A DNA stretch of 64,000 nucleotides from Allobosea lathyri (GCF_900108245.1 NZ_FNUY01000019.1:1-64000); one strand, 5' to 3'. Positions 34,833 through 43,394 are shown, counted from the first letter of the stretch. Numbers and translations are program-made. The notes: a model not told the origin generated them from the sequence alone.

Positions 34833-36008
34833 TCAAACCTTGACGAAGATCTCACGGGGGAAGCTGGTCAACGTCTCGCATCCCCGCTCGGTGATCAGGA
34901 TGGTCTCGCTGATCTCGATGCCCCATCCTTCCATCCACATCCCCAGGATAGCGTGAACGACGTGGCCGGCCTGAAGTACGGTTGTGTCACCTTGGCGCAA
35001 GCTGATCGTATGCTCGCCCCAGTCCGGCGGGAAGGCGACGCCGATCGAATAGCCGATTCGGGACTCCTTCTTGAGGCCATGCCTGTTGATGGCCGCGCGC
35101 CATGCAGCTTCGACATCGTGGGCGACCGTGCCCGGTCGGGCCGTTTCAAGGACGGCGTCCATGCCTTCGAGTACGGCTTTCTCGACATCCGCCACATGCC
35201 GCGGCTTGATGCCGAGCTGCATCGTACGGGCAAGCCCGGAGGTGTAGTGGCGGCAGGCGCCCGCGAGCTCGAGCGCGATCGTCTCGTTCGCCGTGAAGGC
35301 GCGATTGCTCCACATCAGATGCGGCGCGGACGCGTTCTCGCCCGCGAGGATCGTCGGCGGCAGGGCGGTGATGTCACCGGCATGATCGCGCAGGCCGCTA
35401 TACTGCGCGGTCTGGATGGCCGCGATCGCGTCGCATTCGCGGATGCCCGGCGAAATTATCTCGTAGGCCTTCGCGACGGCCGCTTCCGCCAGACGGGCGC
35501 CGAGCCGCAGGTAAGCTATTTCCGCTGGCGACTTGACGGCCCTGACCCAGTTAACCAGCAGATCTGCATCGACGAAGACCGCATTGGGCAGCGCCATCGT
35601 GAGGCGCGCATGCGCCTTGGGCGAGTAGTAATAGGCTTCGAGCTCAATGCCGATCCGGCCCTTGCCCCACCCCTTCTCGGCAATCCAGCGCCCGATCCAG
35701 TCCATCGGGTGCCGTTCGGGCGTTTGAACGTGATCTTCGGGATAGCCAACGACGTTCTCTGGCTTCATCCAGGCCGTCAGCCTGCCGCCGACGGCGTCCA
35801 TATTGCGCCCGAGCCAGACCGGCTCGCCGGTCAGCGGCACGACGACGACCTGCGGCGTGTAGAATGACCAGCCATCGTAAGCGGTGAGGTAGTGCTGGTT
35901 CGCAATGTCGTTGACGATTAGGAGATCGAGCCGGCGCTTGACCATCTCGTTGCGGACCTTGGCCAACCTCGACTGATATTCCGCACTCTCGAAAGGGGAG
36001 GAGATCAT
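34833..36008 (-). CDS. M24-family hydrolase, ectoine hydrolase (DoeA/EutD)-like
   Basis: A 391-residue creatinase/aminopeptidase-fold protein. The N-terminal domain holds HYLTAYDGWSFYTPQVVVV, which closely resembles ectoine hydrolase DoeA/EutD. In the pita-bread domain the usual metal-binding aspartates are not kept: Glu248 stands in ALELAGACRHY and Gly258 in YTSGLARTM, while EGWGIEISETIL is retained. Loss of these aspartates is seen in creatinase-type members that act without metal on C-N bonds of small rings or guanidines. No DoeB/EutE-type deacetylase (AstE family) is nearby, so ectoine itself is uncertain. First gene of the minus-strand operon. Confidence 0.78.
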   Translation of the reverse strand: MISSPFESAEYQSRLAKVRNEMVKRRLDLLIVNDIANQHYLTAYDGWSFYTPQVVVVPLTGEPVWLGRNMDAVGGRLTAWMKPENVVGYPEDHVQTPERHPMDWIGRWIAEKGWGKGRIGIELEAYYYSPKAHARLTMALPNAVFVDADLLVNWVRAVKSPAEIAYLRLGARLAEAAVAKAYEIISPGIRECDAIAAIQTAQYSGLRDHAGDITALPPTILAGENASAPHLMWSNRAFTANETIALELAGACRHYTSGLARTMQLGIKPRHVADVEKAVLEGMDAVLETARPGTVAHDVEAAWRAAINRHGLKKESRIGYSIGVAFPPDWGEHTISLRQGDTTVLQAGHVVHAILGMWMEGWGIEISETILITERGCETLTSFPREIFVKV

Positions 36009-36335
36009 TGCAGTGTCCGCACTAAAAAGGGGCCTGAATCCAAATGCGCCGCACGATGCCTGAGTTATAAAGCGTTCGGCCGCCGATTTTCGGCTTTCGA
36101 TGCCTTTTAAACGCTTTTGCGGGCCTTATCTCCGGCGTGACGCAGGATTCATGCGCGAGGCCTCGGACGGGCACCGCAGCGCGGATGCCCGACGACCGTC
36201 TCTCCCGTCGACGTCGGCCCTGGGCCCCCGTCGCCTATAGCGGTCACCAATGGGGTCGCGTTCATCACGCGGATACCCGGCATGGTCGCCAGATGGCGAG
36301 CCGACGACCGACCAAATGCCAAGGGCCGCTACTTA

Positions 36336-36345
36336 AAATCGATTT
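36336..36345. promoter_or_regulatory. AATCGATT palindrome, candidate GntR operator (site 1)
   Basis: AAATCGATTT, 170 bases upstream of the dioxygenase start, in an AT-rich pocket. One of six related sites in the aromatic island. Confidence 0.5.
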
Positions 36346-36474
36346 ATTTTTAAGCAGGCTGCTGGCGCTTCATGACAAATCGTCGAGATTTCTAAATGGA
36401 ATTGAGCGCCACCGGCTGTTATGCGTATGGAGCCACGTAAGCACGCCAGCGACCCAGGCAATCGCCTTGACAAA

Positions 36475-36484
36475 TAATCGATTA
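36475..36484. promoter_or_regulatory. AATCGATT palindrome, candidate GntR operator (site 2)
   Basis: TAATCGATTA, 31 bases upstream of the dioxygenase start and adjacent to TTGACA at 36467-36472. Confidence 0.55.
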
Positions 36485-36514
36485 AAAAAGAAGGTTTGGG
36501 CGAAGGAGTGAGAC

Positions 36515-37408
36515 ATGCTCATTGCAAGCGAGGCCGACGTAACTACCGCTGCCCTTGACGTGATGGCGCGCACCGACAATCTGCGATTACGCGAGATATT
36601 GGTGTCGCTTGTTCATCATCTGCACGGCTTCGTGCGGGACGTGAGGCTGACGGAAGCGGAATTCCGGGAGGCTGTCGCGCTCCTCAACGAGGTCGGCCAG
36701 CTCGCTTCGGACACGCACAACGAAATGATGCTGATGGCCGGTTCGTTGGGCGTCTCGTCGCTTATATGCCTGCTCAACAATGGCGATGGCGGAAACACCG
36801 AGACGTCGCAATCGTTGCTCGGTCCCTTCTGGCGCCTCAACTCTCCACGCGTGGAAAATGGCGGCTCGATTGTCCGGTCCGACACTCACGGCGACCCGCT
36901 TTTCGTGACGGCGCGCGTGATCGACGGCCAAGGCCGCCCGATCCCCGGCGCGGAGATAGATGTCTGGCATGCCTCGCCGGTGGGTCTGTACGAAAACCAG
37001 GATCCCGAGCAGGCGGAGATGAACCTCCGCGGCAAGTTCACCACCGACGGGGACGGCCGCTTCCGGTTCCGATCCGTGATGATGATCGGCTATCCAATCC
37101 CGACCAGTGGGGTCGTCGGGCGCCTTCTGAAAGCGCAGCGTCGCCACCCGATGCGGCCCGCACATCTGCACGCGCTGATCTTCAAGCCCGGCTTCAAGGT
37201 GCTGATCTCGCAAGTCTACGATCCCAACGACCCCCATATCGACTCGGACGTTCAGTTCGGCGTGACGCGATCGCTGATCGGTGACTTCGTGCGGCACCAG
37301 GAGCCGCATCCCGTGCAGGCGGACGTGGCCGGTCCCTGGTACTCGCTCGATTACACCTATGTCATGGAACCGGGCGAGGCGATCCTGCCGCGCCCCCCCA
37401 TTCGCTGA
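36515..37408 (+). CDS. intradiol ring-cleavage dioxygenase (hydroxyquinol/catechol 1,2-dioxygenase type)
   Basis: A 297-residue non-haem Fe(III) dioxygenase that splits an ortho-dihydroxylated ring between the hydroxyls. It has the N-terminal dimerisation domain (residues 20-100, HHLHGFVRDVRLTEAEFREA) and the catalytic domain. All four iron ligands are visible: Tyr159 in SPVGLYENQD, Tyr193 in IGYPIPTSG, and His217 and His219 in RPAHLHALIFK. Overall pattern is nearest hydroxyquinol 1,2-dioxygenases. It opens an operon with HpaH- and HpaI-type genes, which normally belong to extradiol routes; this mixture is unusual. No maleylacetate reductase or muconate cycloisomerase gene is present. Likely controlled by the AATCGATT sites upstream. 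Confidence 0.88.
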   Translation: MLIASEADVTTAALDVMARTDNLRLREILVSLVHHLHGFVRDVRLTEAEFREAVALLNEVGQLASDTHNEMMLMAGSLGVSSLICLLNNGDGGNTETSQSLLGPFWRLNSPRVENGGSIVRSDTHGDPLFVTARVIDGQGRPIPGAEIDVWHASPVGLYENQDPEQAEMNLRGKFTTDGDGRFRFRSVMMIGYPIPTSGVVGRLLKAQRRHPMRPAHLHALIFKPGFKVLISQVYDPNDPHIDSDVQFGVTRSLIGDFVRHQEPHPVQADVAGPWYSLDYTYVMEPGEAILPRPPIR

Positions 37409-37424
37409 GACGAAGGACCAACCC

Positions 37425-38207
37425 ATGCTGACGGAAGACGAACGGCGCGAGGCAGCCGCCGCGATCCTGCGGGCCGAACGGGACCGCGTCCCCTGCCCTC
37501 AGCTTTCGCGCACTTATCCGCACATGGAGATCGAGGATGCCTACCGTGTACAGGACATCTGGGCCCAGGCACGCATCGACGCGGGCGCACGGGTCGCCGG
37601 TCACAAGATCGGCCTGACCTCGCGTGCCATGCAGATGGCGTCGAAGATCAACGAACCCGACTATGGGCGCATTCTCGACGACGCCTTGTACAATGACGGC
37701 GCGCAGATCCGCGCCGACCTGTTCATCAAGCCTCGGCTGGAAGTCGAACTGGCCTTCGTGATGAGCGAGGATCTGCAGGGTCCCAACTGTCGAATCTACG
37801 ACGTCCTACGCGCCACCGAATTCGTCGTGCCGGCGCTGGAAATCATCGACTACCGGACCGAGGTACCGCGCGCGATCGTCGATACCATCGCGGACAACGC
37901 TGCGTTCGGGGCGATCGTCGTGGGCGGGAGGCCGATCCGCCCCATGGACGTCGACATCCGCTGGATCGGCGCGACGTTGGCGCTCAACGGCATCATCGAG
38001 GAATCCGGAGTTTCTGCGGCGATCATGGGCCATCCCGCTGCTGGCGTCGCCTGGCTCGTCAACAAGCTGCACGCCGTCGGCACCAAGCTCGAAAAGGGGC
38101 AGATCGTGTTGGGCGGATCGTTCACGCGGCCGGTGGACATCAAGCGCGGCGACGTGGTCACCGCGGATTACGGTCCGATCGGCGCGATCTCGGTTTCCTT
38201 CGTATGA
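37425..38207 (+). CDS. HpaH/4-oxalocrotonate decarboxylase-family hydratase
   Basis: A 260-residue member of the family that includes 2-oxohept-4-ene-1,7-dioate hydratase (HpaH), 2-hydroxypentadienoate hydratase and 4-oxalocrotonate decarboxylase. The metal ligands match HpaH numbering: Glu106 and Glu108 in RLEVELAFVM and Glu139 in PALEIIDYR; Lys61 in GHKIGLTSRAMQ is also kept. Reaction: water addition to, or decarboxylation of, a 2-oxo-4-enoate from ring cleavage. It starts 16 bases after the dioxygenase stop and overlaps the aldolase start, so the three act in sequence. Hydratase versus decarboxylase cannot be told from sequence alone. Confidence 0.85.
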   Translation: MLTEDERREAAAAILRAERDRVPCPQLSRTYPHMEIEDAYRVQDIWAQARIDAGARVAGHKIGLTSRAMQMASKINEPDYGRILDDALYNDGAQIRADLFIKPRLEVELAFVMSEDLQGPNCRIYDVLRATEFVVPALEIIDYRTEVPRAIVDTIADNAAFGAIVVGGRPIRPMDVDIRWIGATLALNGIIEESGVSAAIMGHPAAGVAWLVNKLHAVGTKLEKGQIVLGGSFTRPVDIKRGDVVTADYGPIGAISVSFV

Positions 38208-38977
38208 GCGCGGCCATGGAGCTGCCCCGCAATCGCTTCAAGCAAGGGTTGCTCGCCGGCCGCCAGCAAATCGGCCTCTGGTGTTCGTTACCAGGCTCGT
38301 ATGCGGCTGAAGCCGTCGCGGGCGCCGGATATGACTGGTTGCTGTTCGACACCGAGCATTCGCCCGGCGACCCCTTGACTGTCCTCCCTCAGCTACAGGC
38401 CGTCGAGCCCTATCAGGTGGCGGCCGTGGTCAGGCCGGCGTCGAACGACGTCGTTCTCGTCAAGCGCTTCCTCGATCTGGGAGCACAGACCCTTCTCATT
38501 CCATACGTCCAGGATGCGGACGAGGCAGCCGCGGCCGTCGCGGCCACTCGGTATCCGCCGGCGGGTTTGCGCGGTGTGTCCGGCCTCACGCGCGCAACAC
38601 GGTTCGGGCGAATTCCCGGCTACGCCAAGCGCGCCGCCGAGGAACTTTGCGTAGTCGTCCAGATCGAGACAGTCGAGGCCTTACAACAGCTTGAGCGCAT
38701 CGCTAGCGTCGACGGCGTCGATGGGATTTTCATCGGCCCTGCCGACCTCGCCGCCAGTCTTGGACATGCCGGAGAACCCGGTCATCCATCGGTGGAGGCC
38801 GAGGTTCTCGCCGCCATCGGTCGAATCCGCTCAGCGGGGAAGCCTGCCGGCATCCTGACGCCGGATGAGGCGTTCGCGCGCCGTTGCATCTCGGCGGGGT
38901 CGTCGTTCACCGCCGTCGCAATCGATGCCGGCATCCTTGCGCGCGGAACCGAAGCCGTCGCTGGCCGATTCAGATAG
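38204..38977 (+). CDS. HpaI/HpcH-type class II pyruvate aldolase
   Basis: A 257-residue aldolase that cleaves 4-hydroxy-2-oxo acids to pyruvate and an aldehyde. Catalytic His52 in FDTEHSPGD, Arg77 in VVRPASND, metal ligands Glu155 in QIETVEAL and Asp181 in FIGPADLAASLG are all present, as is GLRGVSG for the pyruvate carboxylate. Start overlaps the hydratase stop by ATGA. Its 3' end overlaps the 3' end of folD on the other strand by 8 bases (convergent). Confidence 0.88.
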   Translation: MSAAMELPRNRFKQGLLAGRQQIGLWCSLPGSYAAEAVAGAGYDWLLFDTEHSPGDPLTVLPQLQAVEPYQVAAVVRPASNDVVLVKRFLDLGAQTLLIPYVQDADEAAAAVAATRYPPAGLRGVSGLTRATRFGRIPGYAKRAAEELCVVVQIETVEALQQLERIASVDGVDGIFIGPADLAASLGHAGEPGHPSVEAEVLAAIGRIRSAGKPAGILTPDEAFARRCISAGSSFTAVAIDAGILARGTEAVAGRFR

Positions 38978-39845
38978 CGGCGACGCCCGACCGCTGGCGT
39001 GCCGCCTTGAGCGTGTTTTGCAACAGGTAGGCGATGGTCATCGGACCGACGCCGCCGGGGACCGGCGTTATGGCTCCCGCCCGATCGCGGACCTCGTCGA
39101 AGGCGACGTCCCCGATCACACGGTGGCCATTGTTTGCCGCGATGCGATGGATGCCCACGTCGATGACGAGCGCGCCGCGCTTGATCCAGTCGCCGCGAAC
39201 CATTTCCGGTTGCCCTGTCGCTGCGATGACGATGTCCGCGGCGCGGCAGAGTTCAGCGACGTCGCGAGTGCGGGAATGGGCGATCGTGACCGTGCAGTTC
39301 TCGCCCAGCAGCAACTGACCCAAGGGTTTCCCGACGATGTTTGACCGCCCGATCACAAGGGCATGCGCACCGGTCAGGTCCGCTTCGACGCATTTCAGCA
39401 GATGGATGCAACCGAGCGGAGTGCAGGGCGTCAGGGCGCGCGCATCCCCCGTCGCTAGGCGGCCGGCGTTGATCGGATGGAAGCCGTCGACATCCTTGGC
39501 AGGATCAACCGCCGACAGGAGCGCAGCCGCGTCGATGTGAGGCGGAAGTGGAAGCTGTACCAGGATTCCGTCCACGGCGAAGTCGTGGTTGAGAGTCTCG
39601 ACCAATCGCATCAGTTGGTCTTGCGACACATCTTCTGGAAGTCGATGCTCGAACGACCGCATCCCGGCTTCGACGGTTTGCCGAGCCTTCGCGCGGACGT
39701 AGACGGCGCTGGCGGGATCGTTTCCGACGAGCACGACGGCAAGGCCGGGCGTTCGGCCAGTCTTGCCGAAAGCCTCGACTTTCTCCTTAAGCTCAGCCAG
39801 CAACCCCGCGGCTGTAGTTTTGCCATCGATGATACGAGCTGCCAT
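38970..39845 (-). CDS. folD: bifunctional methylene-THF dehydrogenase/methenyl-THF cyclohydrolase
   Basis: A 291-residue FolD: catalytic Lys53 in AVYVRAKARQTVEAG, substrate strand DGILVQLPLPPH, P-loop-like DPAKDVDGFHPINAGRL, NADP site GRSNIVGKPLG at 166-176 and closing TPVPGGVGPMTIAYLL. It interconverts 5,10-methylene-THF and 10-formyl-THF. Sited 3 bases after purU in one minus-strand unit, and surrounded by demethylase and MetF-like genes, it is probably a dedicated second copy for oxidising methyl groups rather than the housekeeping gene. Whether another copy exists elsewhere cannot be seen. Confidence 0.93.
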   Translation of the reverse strand: MAARIIDGKTTAAGLLAELKEKVEAFGKTGRTPGLAVVLVGNDPASAVYVRAKARQTVEAGMRSFEHRLPEDVSQDQLMRLVETLNHDFAVDGILVQLPLPPHIDAAALLSAVDPAKDVDGFHPINAGRLATGDARALTPCTPLGCIHLLKCVEADLTGAHALVIGRSNIVGKPLGQLLLGENCTVTIAHSRTRDVAELCRAADIVIAATGQPEMVRGDWIKRGALVIDVGIHRIAANNGHRVIGDVAFDEVRDRAGAITPVPGGVGPMTIAYLLQNTLKAARQRSGVAAI

Positions 39846-39848
39846 GGC

Positions 39849-40715
39849 CTAATCCCGGAAAACGACGGTCTTGGAACCGTTGCGCAATACCCGACCGTCG
39901 AGATGCCAGGCTATCGCCCGGGAAAGCACGCGCCGTTCAATGTCGCGCCCCTTGCGAACGAGATCGTCTGGCGTGTCGACGTGCGATATCCGCTCGACGT
40001 CTTGCTCGATGATCGGACCCTCATCCAGATCGGAGGTGACGTAGTGCGCTGTCGCCCCGATCAGTTTGACGCCGCGCTCAAACGCCTGATGATACGGCTT
40101 GGCTCCCTTGAACCCCGGCAGGAACGAGTGGTGGATATTGATGCAGCGATCCGCGAGCTTCGTTGCCAAATCGTCCGAAAGGACCTGCATGTACCGCGCC
40201 AGGATCACAAGGTCGGCACCCCGGTCCTGGACGACCCGCCAGACCGCCGCTTCCTGTTCCGGCTTCGTCTCTTTGGTGATCGGCAAGTAGTCGAACGGGA
40301 TGTCCCCGAACTCGTGGGCCGCATAGGTCTCGCGCGGATAATTCGCGATGATGCCGACGATCTCCATGTCGAGTTCGCCCATCCTCCAGCGATACAGGAT
40401 GTCCGTCAGACAGTGATCGAATCGGGAGACCATGATGACGACGCGCTGCTTGTCGCGGCGTGGGCGCATCGTCCAATCCATGCCGAACGTCGTGGCGACC
40501 TCGGCGAAGCTGCCGCGAAGTTTTTCCGGCGATGCCGCATCCGACATGAGACCGAAGCGGACGCGCATGAAGAAGCGCCCCGTCTCCTCGTCGTCGAACT
40601 GTTGGGCGTCCTGAATGTTCGCGTCGTGCAGGAACAGGTGGGTGGCGACCCGCGCCACGATGCCTGGGCGGTTCCGGCACGAAAGGGTCAGGATATGTGT
40701 ATCGGTCATGGCCAT
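39849..40715 (-). CDS. purU: formyltetrahydrofolate deformylase
   Basis: A 288-residue PurU: N-terminal ACT domain (residues about 5-90, LSCRNRPGIVARVATHLF) and a formyltransferase-fold domain with INIHHSFLPGFKGAKPYHQAF-type catalytic Asn-His region and DEGPIIEQDV with the Asp. It hydrolyses 10-formyl-THF to formate and THF, regenerating the cofactor. Start 40715 was chosen because the minus strand has GGGGGA five to six bases ahead; an upstream reading lacks family similarity. It sits 59 bases from an AATCGATT palindrome (40774-40783). With FolD it forms the end of a one-carbon disposal chain. Confidence 0.92.
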   Translation of the reverse strand: MAMTDTHILTLSCRNRPGIVARVATHLFLHDANIQDAQQFDDEETGRFFMRVRFGLMSDAASPEKLRGSFAEVATTFGMDWTMRPRRDKQRVVIMVSRFDHCLTDILYRWRMGELDMEIVGIIANYPRETYAAHEFGDIPFDYLPITKETKPEQEAAVWRVVQDRGADLVILARYMQVLSDDLATKLADRCINIHHSFLPGFKGAKPYHQAFERGVKLIGATAHYVTSDLDEGPIIEQDVERISHVDTPDDLVRKGRDIERRVLSRAIAWHLDGRVLRNGSKTVVFRD

Positions 40716-40773
40716 TCGGTCCCCCGGCATCTCATTTGCGCCCGCGGCGTGAGCCGGGTCGGCCAAGCACAAT

Positions 40774-40783
40774 AAATCGATTT
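40774..40783. promoter_or_regulatory. AATCGATT palindrome, candidate GntR operator (site 3, purU-folD side)
   Basis: AAATCGATTT in the divergent region between purU and the GntR gene, about 60 bases from the purU start. Confidence 0.55.
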
Positions 40784-40914
40784 TTGAGACGATTTTGTTC
40801 ACACGATCAACATTCAGACGGGCTCACCATAGAGGGCTGGTGAGCTATTTCAGGAGCAATTCGCAGGCAATCGCCTCAGGACACCCGAGTCATTTGGCGC
40901 TTCCGTTCTGTATA

Positions 40915-40926
40915 ATAATCGATTAT
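40915..40926. promoter_or_regulatory. AATCGATT palindrome, candidate GntR operator (site 4, regulator side)
   Basis: ATAATCGATTAT, the longest perfect form of the palindrome (12 bases), lies in the same 394-base divergent region, about 185 bases ahead of the GntR start. The location fits autoregulation. Nothing else is recognised in the region 40716-41109. Confidence 0.55.
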
Positions 40927-41109
40927 AAGTCAATACCATTCCAGCAAGGAACGGGTCGCTGGCGACGTCGGCTCGGCTGTCGCCCCTGCATCGGGTTTGC
41001 TAAACGAAGATGTTCGGCGGTGAGATTGTCGTCTCGCCAAATGGCTAGGCGGACAGCGATATTGGAAATGGTGCGTCGGCTCCGTCGAGCCAACCAATCG
41101 GAGGACGAC

Positions 41110-41934
41110 GTGGCGAAAGACGATCGCACCAAGGCTTCACCTTCCCCCTCGATCAACGGGCGACCTTCCACCGCCTCGGCGACGTCCCCCCAAGGAGGGA
41201 CTGAGGAGAAAGAAAAGCACACGATTTCGACGCGCCTTGTCTCGCGGATGCGGGAAGCGATCTTGCGAGGCGAGCTTGCACCGGGCTCTAAGATCAACCT
41301 GGACAAGGCTCGCAAAACATTCGACGTGAGCCTGAGCCCGATGCGGGAAGCCCTTGCCCGACTGACGTCGGTGGGCCTCGTCGAACTTCACGACAATCGC
41401 GGTTACACGGTCGCACCCGTTTCGTTGTCGAACTTGCGGGAGATCACGCAGCTCCGTGCCGAGTTCGAATGCCTCGCCCTCGACATCGCCATGCAATACG
41501 GCGACCTCGCGTGGGAAAGCGCGATCACCAGGGCCTTGCACAGACTGAATCGCATCCATCGAGAGGCGTCAGATACGGCGAGCCTCGAAGCCTGGGAGGA
41601 TGCCCACAGGGACTTCCATCTCACCCTGATCCAGGGGTGCGACATGCCCATCCTGCTCAATTTCTGCACGACGCTGCACAATCTGAACGATCGCTACAGA
41701 CGGATTTTCCTCACCCGCACTGGAGGCGACGCCAACGTCGAGCAGGAACACAATCAGATCGCCCAAGGCGCCGTTGCCCGCGATCGTGACTATGCGCGCG
41801 ACAAGCTGCGCGAGCACATCCTAAGAACCGGACGCAATCTGCAAAATGCGTTGTCCGACGAACGCGCAGGGGCAATCCTCGCTCCTGGCCAACCCAAGCG
41901 CAGGCGGTCGGCCGGAGCTAGGTCAGACGCTTAG
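41110..41934 (+). CDS. GntR-family transcriptional regulator, FCD subfamily
   Basis: A 274-residue regulator with an N-terminal winged helix (about 38-105: TRLVSRMREAILRGELAPGS, LSPMREALARLTSVGLVEL) and an all-helical FCD ligand-binding domain (about 110-240) with His166, His170 and His236 as possible metal or ligand contacts. A polar 35-residue extension precedes the HTH. Start chosen at GTG 41110 because GGAGGA lies at 41100-41105; an ATG at 41041 in frame has no clear ribosome site. FCD regulators usually respond to organic acids or aromatic intermediates. It is the only regulator inside the aromatic island and is the natural candidate for binding the AATCGATT sites. Its 3' end overlaps livF by 12 bases (convergent). 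Confidence 0.85.
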   Translation: MAKDDRTKASPSPSINGRPSTASATSPQGGTEEKEKHTISTRLVSRMREAILRGELAPGSKINLDKARKTFDVSLSPMREALARLTSVGLVELHDNRGYTVAPVSLSNLREITQLRAEFECLALDIAMQYGDLAWESAITRALHRLNRIHREASDTASLEAWEDAHRDFHLTLIQGCDMPILLNFCTTLHNLNDRYRRIFLTRTGGDANVEQEHNQIAQGAVARDRDYARDKLREHILRTGRNLQNALSDERAGAILAPGQPKRRRSAGARSDA

Positions 41935-42636
41935 GTAGCGCCCCTTGAGAGAGGGCTCGGACAGGAAAGCCTGCGACGGCCCCGACCACACAGTACGCCC
42001 CTTCTCGATGATGTGATGCCGGTCCCCGACTTCCATCATCTGCCGCAGGTTGCGGTCGATGACGAGGATTGAAAGACCTTCGGACTTCAGCTGGCGCAAC
42101 GCGCTCCAGATGACGTCGCGCACGATCGGGGCCAATCCTTCGGTCGCCTCGTCGAGGATCAGCAAATCCGGATTGATCATGAGTGCGCGGCCGACGGCGA
42201 GCATCTGCTGCTCACCACCGGAAAGCTGCGAGCCCCAGTTGCCGAGCCGCTCTCCCAGGCGGGGAAACAGCGCGAGCACGCGCTCTAGCGTCCAGGGATC
42301 GGGCCTGCCGGAACGATTGGCCGCCGCGGCCACGAGGTTCTCCCGAACGGTCAGGTTGGGAAAGATGCGGCGGCCCTCGGGAACGAGCCCGATGCCCATC
42401 CGCCCCAGGAGGTGTGAGGGCGTCGACCGGATGGACCGCCCCTTGAAGATGATATCCCCGCCCAAGGTCGGAAGCTGGCCGGTGACCGCTCGCACGGTCG
42501 TCGTCTTGCCCATGCCGTTGCGGCCGAGCAGTCCCACCATCTCCCCTGGGCCTACCGTCAGGGAGACGTCGAACAGGATCCGGGACTGTCCGTAGGAAGC
42601 CTGCACCGCTTCCAGCCGAAGCAAACTTTCCATCAT
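41923..42636 (-). CDS. branched-chain/aromatic-acid ABC transporter ATPase, LivF type
   Basis: A 237-residue ATPase: Walker A GRNGMGKTTTVRAVTG, signature LSGGEQQMLAVGRALM, Walker B LLILDEATEGLAP, then a switch region reading VIDRNLRQMMEVGD, where the usual His of LVEQN/VTH is not evident (normal for LivF, which has EQN; here DRN). Last gene of the Liv-type operon; its start overlaps the LivG stop. In this context the importer probably carries aromatic acids. Confidence 0.88.
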   Translation of the reverse strand: MMESLLRLEAVQASYGQSRILFDVSLTVGPGEMVGLLGRNGMGKTTTVRAVTGQLPTLGGDIIFKGRSIRSTPSHLLGRMGIGLVPEGRRIFPNLTVRENLVAAAANRSGRPDPWTLERVLALFPRLGERLGNWGSQLSGGEQQMLAVGRALMINPDLLILDEATEGLAPIVRDVIWSALRQLKSEGLSILVIDRNLRQMMEVGDRHHIIEKGRTVWSGPSQAFLSEPSLKGRYLSV

Positions 42637-43394
42637 GCGACGTCTTCCTGTTCATGCCCCAGATAGGCTTCCCGCACGCTGGCGTTCGATCTGATTTCCT
42701 GGGGTGTGCCGGAGGCTACGAGGCGTCCCCCGACGAGGACGCTCACGGTGTCGGCCAGGTTGAAGACGGCGTCCATGTCGTGTTCCACGAGGACGATCGT
42801 GTACTCGGCCCGCAGGGAGCCGAGGAGTTCAATCATGCGCTCGGCCTCCGCTGGTCCCATGCCCGCCATGGGCTCGTCGAGCAGCAGGACGCGCGGCTGC
42901 ATCGCCAAGGCGATCGCCAGCTCCAGCTGCCTGCGCTGGCCATGCGACAGCACCCCGGCGGGCACATCTCCGAAATCGGCAAGACCGGTTCGCTCCAGCA
43001 CGGATCGCGTGGTGTCCGCCAGTGCCCGCACGCCTCGCGGCGCCTGCCAAAAGCGAAAACCATGTCCTTCCCTGATTTGAGCCGCGACGACGACGTTGTC
43101 GAAGACCGAGTAGTCGTCACAGACGCTCGTGATCTGGAAGGACCTCAGGATACCCAATCGGGCCCTCCCACCCAGGTCGGCCGAAGTGACGTCGCGTCCC
43201 TCGAAGTGGATCCGCCCCGCAGTCGGCCTCAACTCGCCGGAAAGTTGCGACAGCAAGGTCGTCTTGCCGGCTCCGTTGGGCCCAATCAAAGCATGGCAGG
43301 TGAGCTCCCGTATCGCCAGCGTCACGTCGTCGGTTGCGGTGAGGCCGCCGAACCTCTTGATCAGTCCCGTTGCCTCGAGGATGGTCGTCGTCAT
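42633..43394 (-). CDS. branched-chain/aromatic-acid ABC transporter ATPase, LivG type
   Basis: A 253-residue ATPase: Walker A GPNGAGKTTLLSQLSG, LivG-type ARLGILRSFQITSVC, signature LSHGQRRQLELAIALA, Walker B VLLLDEPMAGMGP, HDMDAVF. Start ATG 43394 overlaps the stop of the fused permease gene; longer readings run into that gene and lack family similarity. Confidence 0.9.
   Translation of the reverse strand: MTTTILEATGLIKRFGGLTATDDVTLAIRELTCHALIGPNGAGKTTLLSQLSGELRPTAGRIHFEGRDVTSADLGGRARLGILRSFQITSVCDDYSVFDNVVVAAQIREGHGFRFWQAPRGVRALADTTRSVLERTGLADFGDVPAGVLSHGQRRQLELAIALAMQPRVLLLDEPMAGMGPAEAERMIELLGSLRAEYTIVLVEHDMDAVFNLADTVSVLVGGRLVASGTPQEIRSNASVREAYLGHEQEDVA

Larger units (their letters stand above)
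36009..36514. promoter_or_regulatory. 506-base divergent promoter region (M24 hydrolase versus dioxygenase operon)
   Basis: No gene is recognised here. The region is AT-rich near the dioxygenase side and holds two exact AATCGATT palindromes (36337-36344 and 36476-36483). The second begins three bases after TTGACA (36467-36472), a possible -35 box, so a repressor bound there would cover the core promoter. The dioxygenase start is 31 bases further on with GGAG at 36505-36508. Confidence 0.55.
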
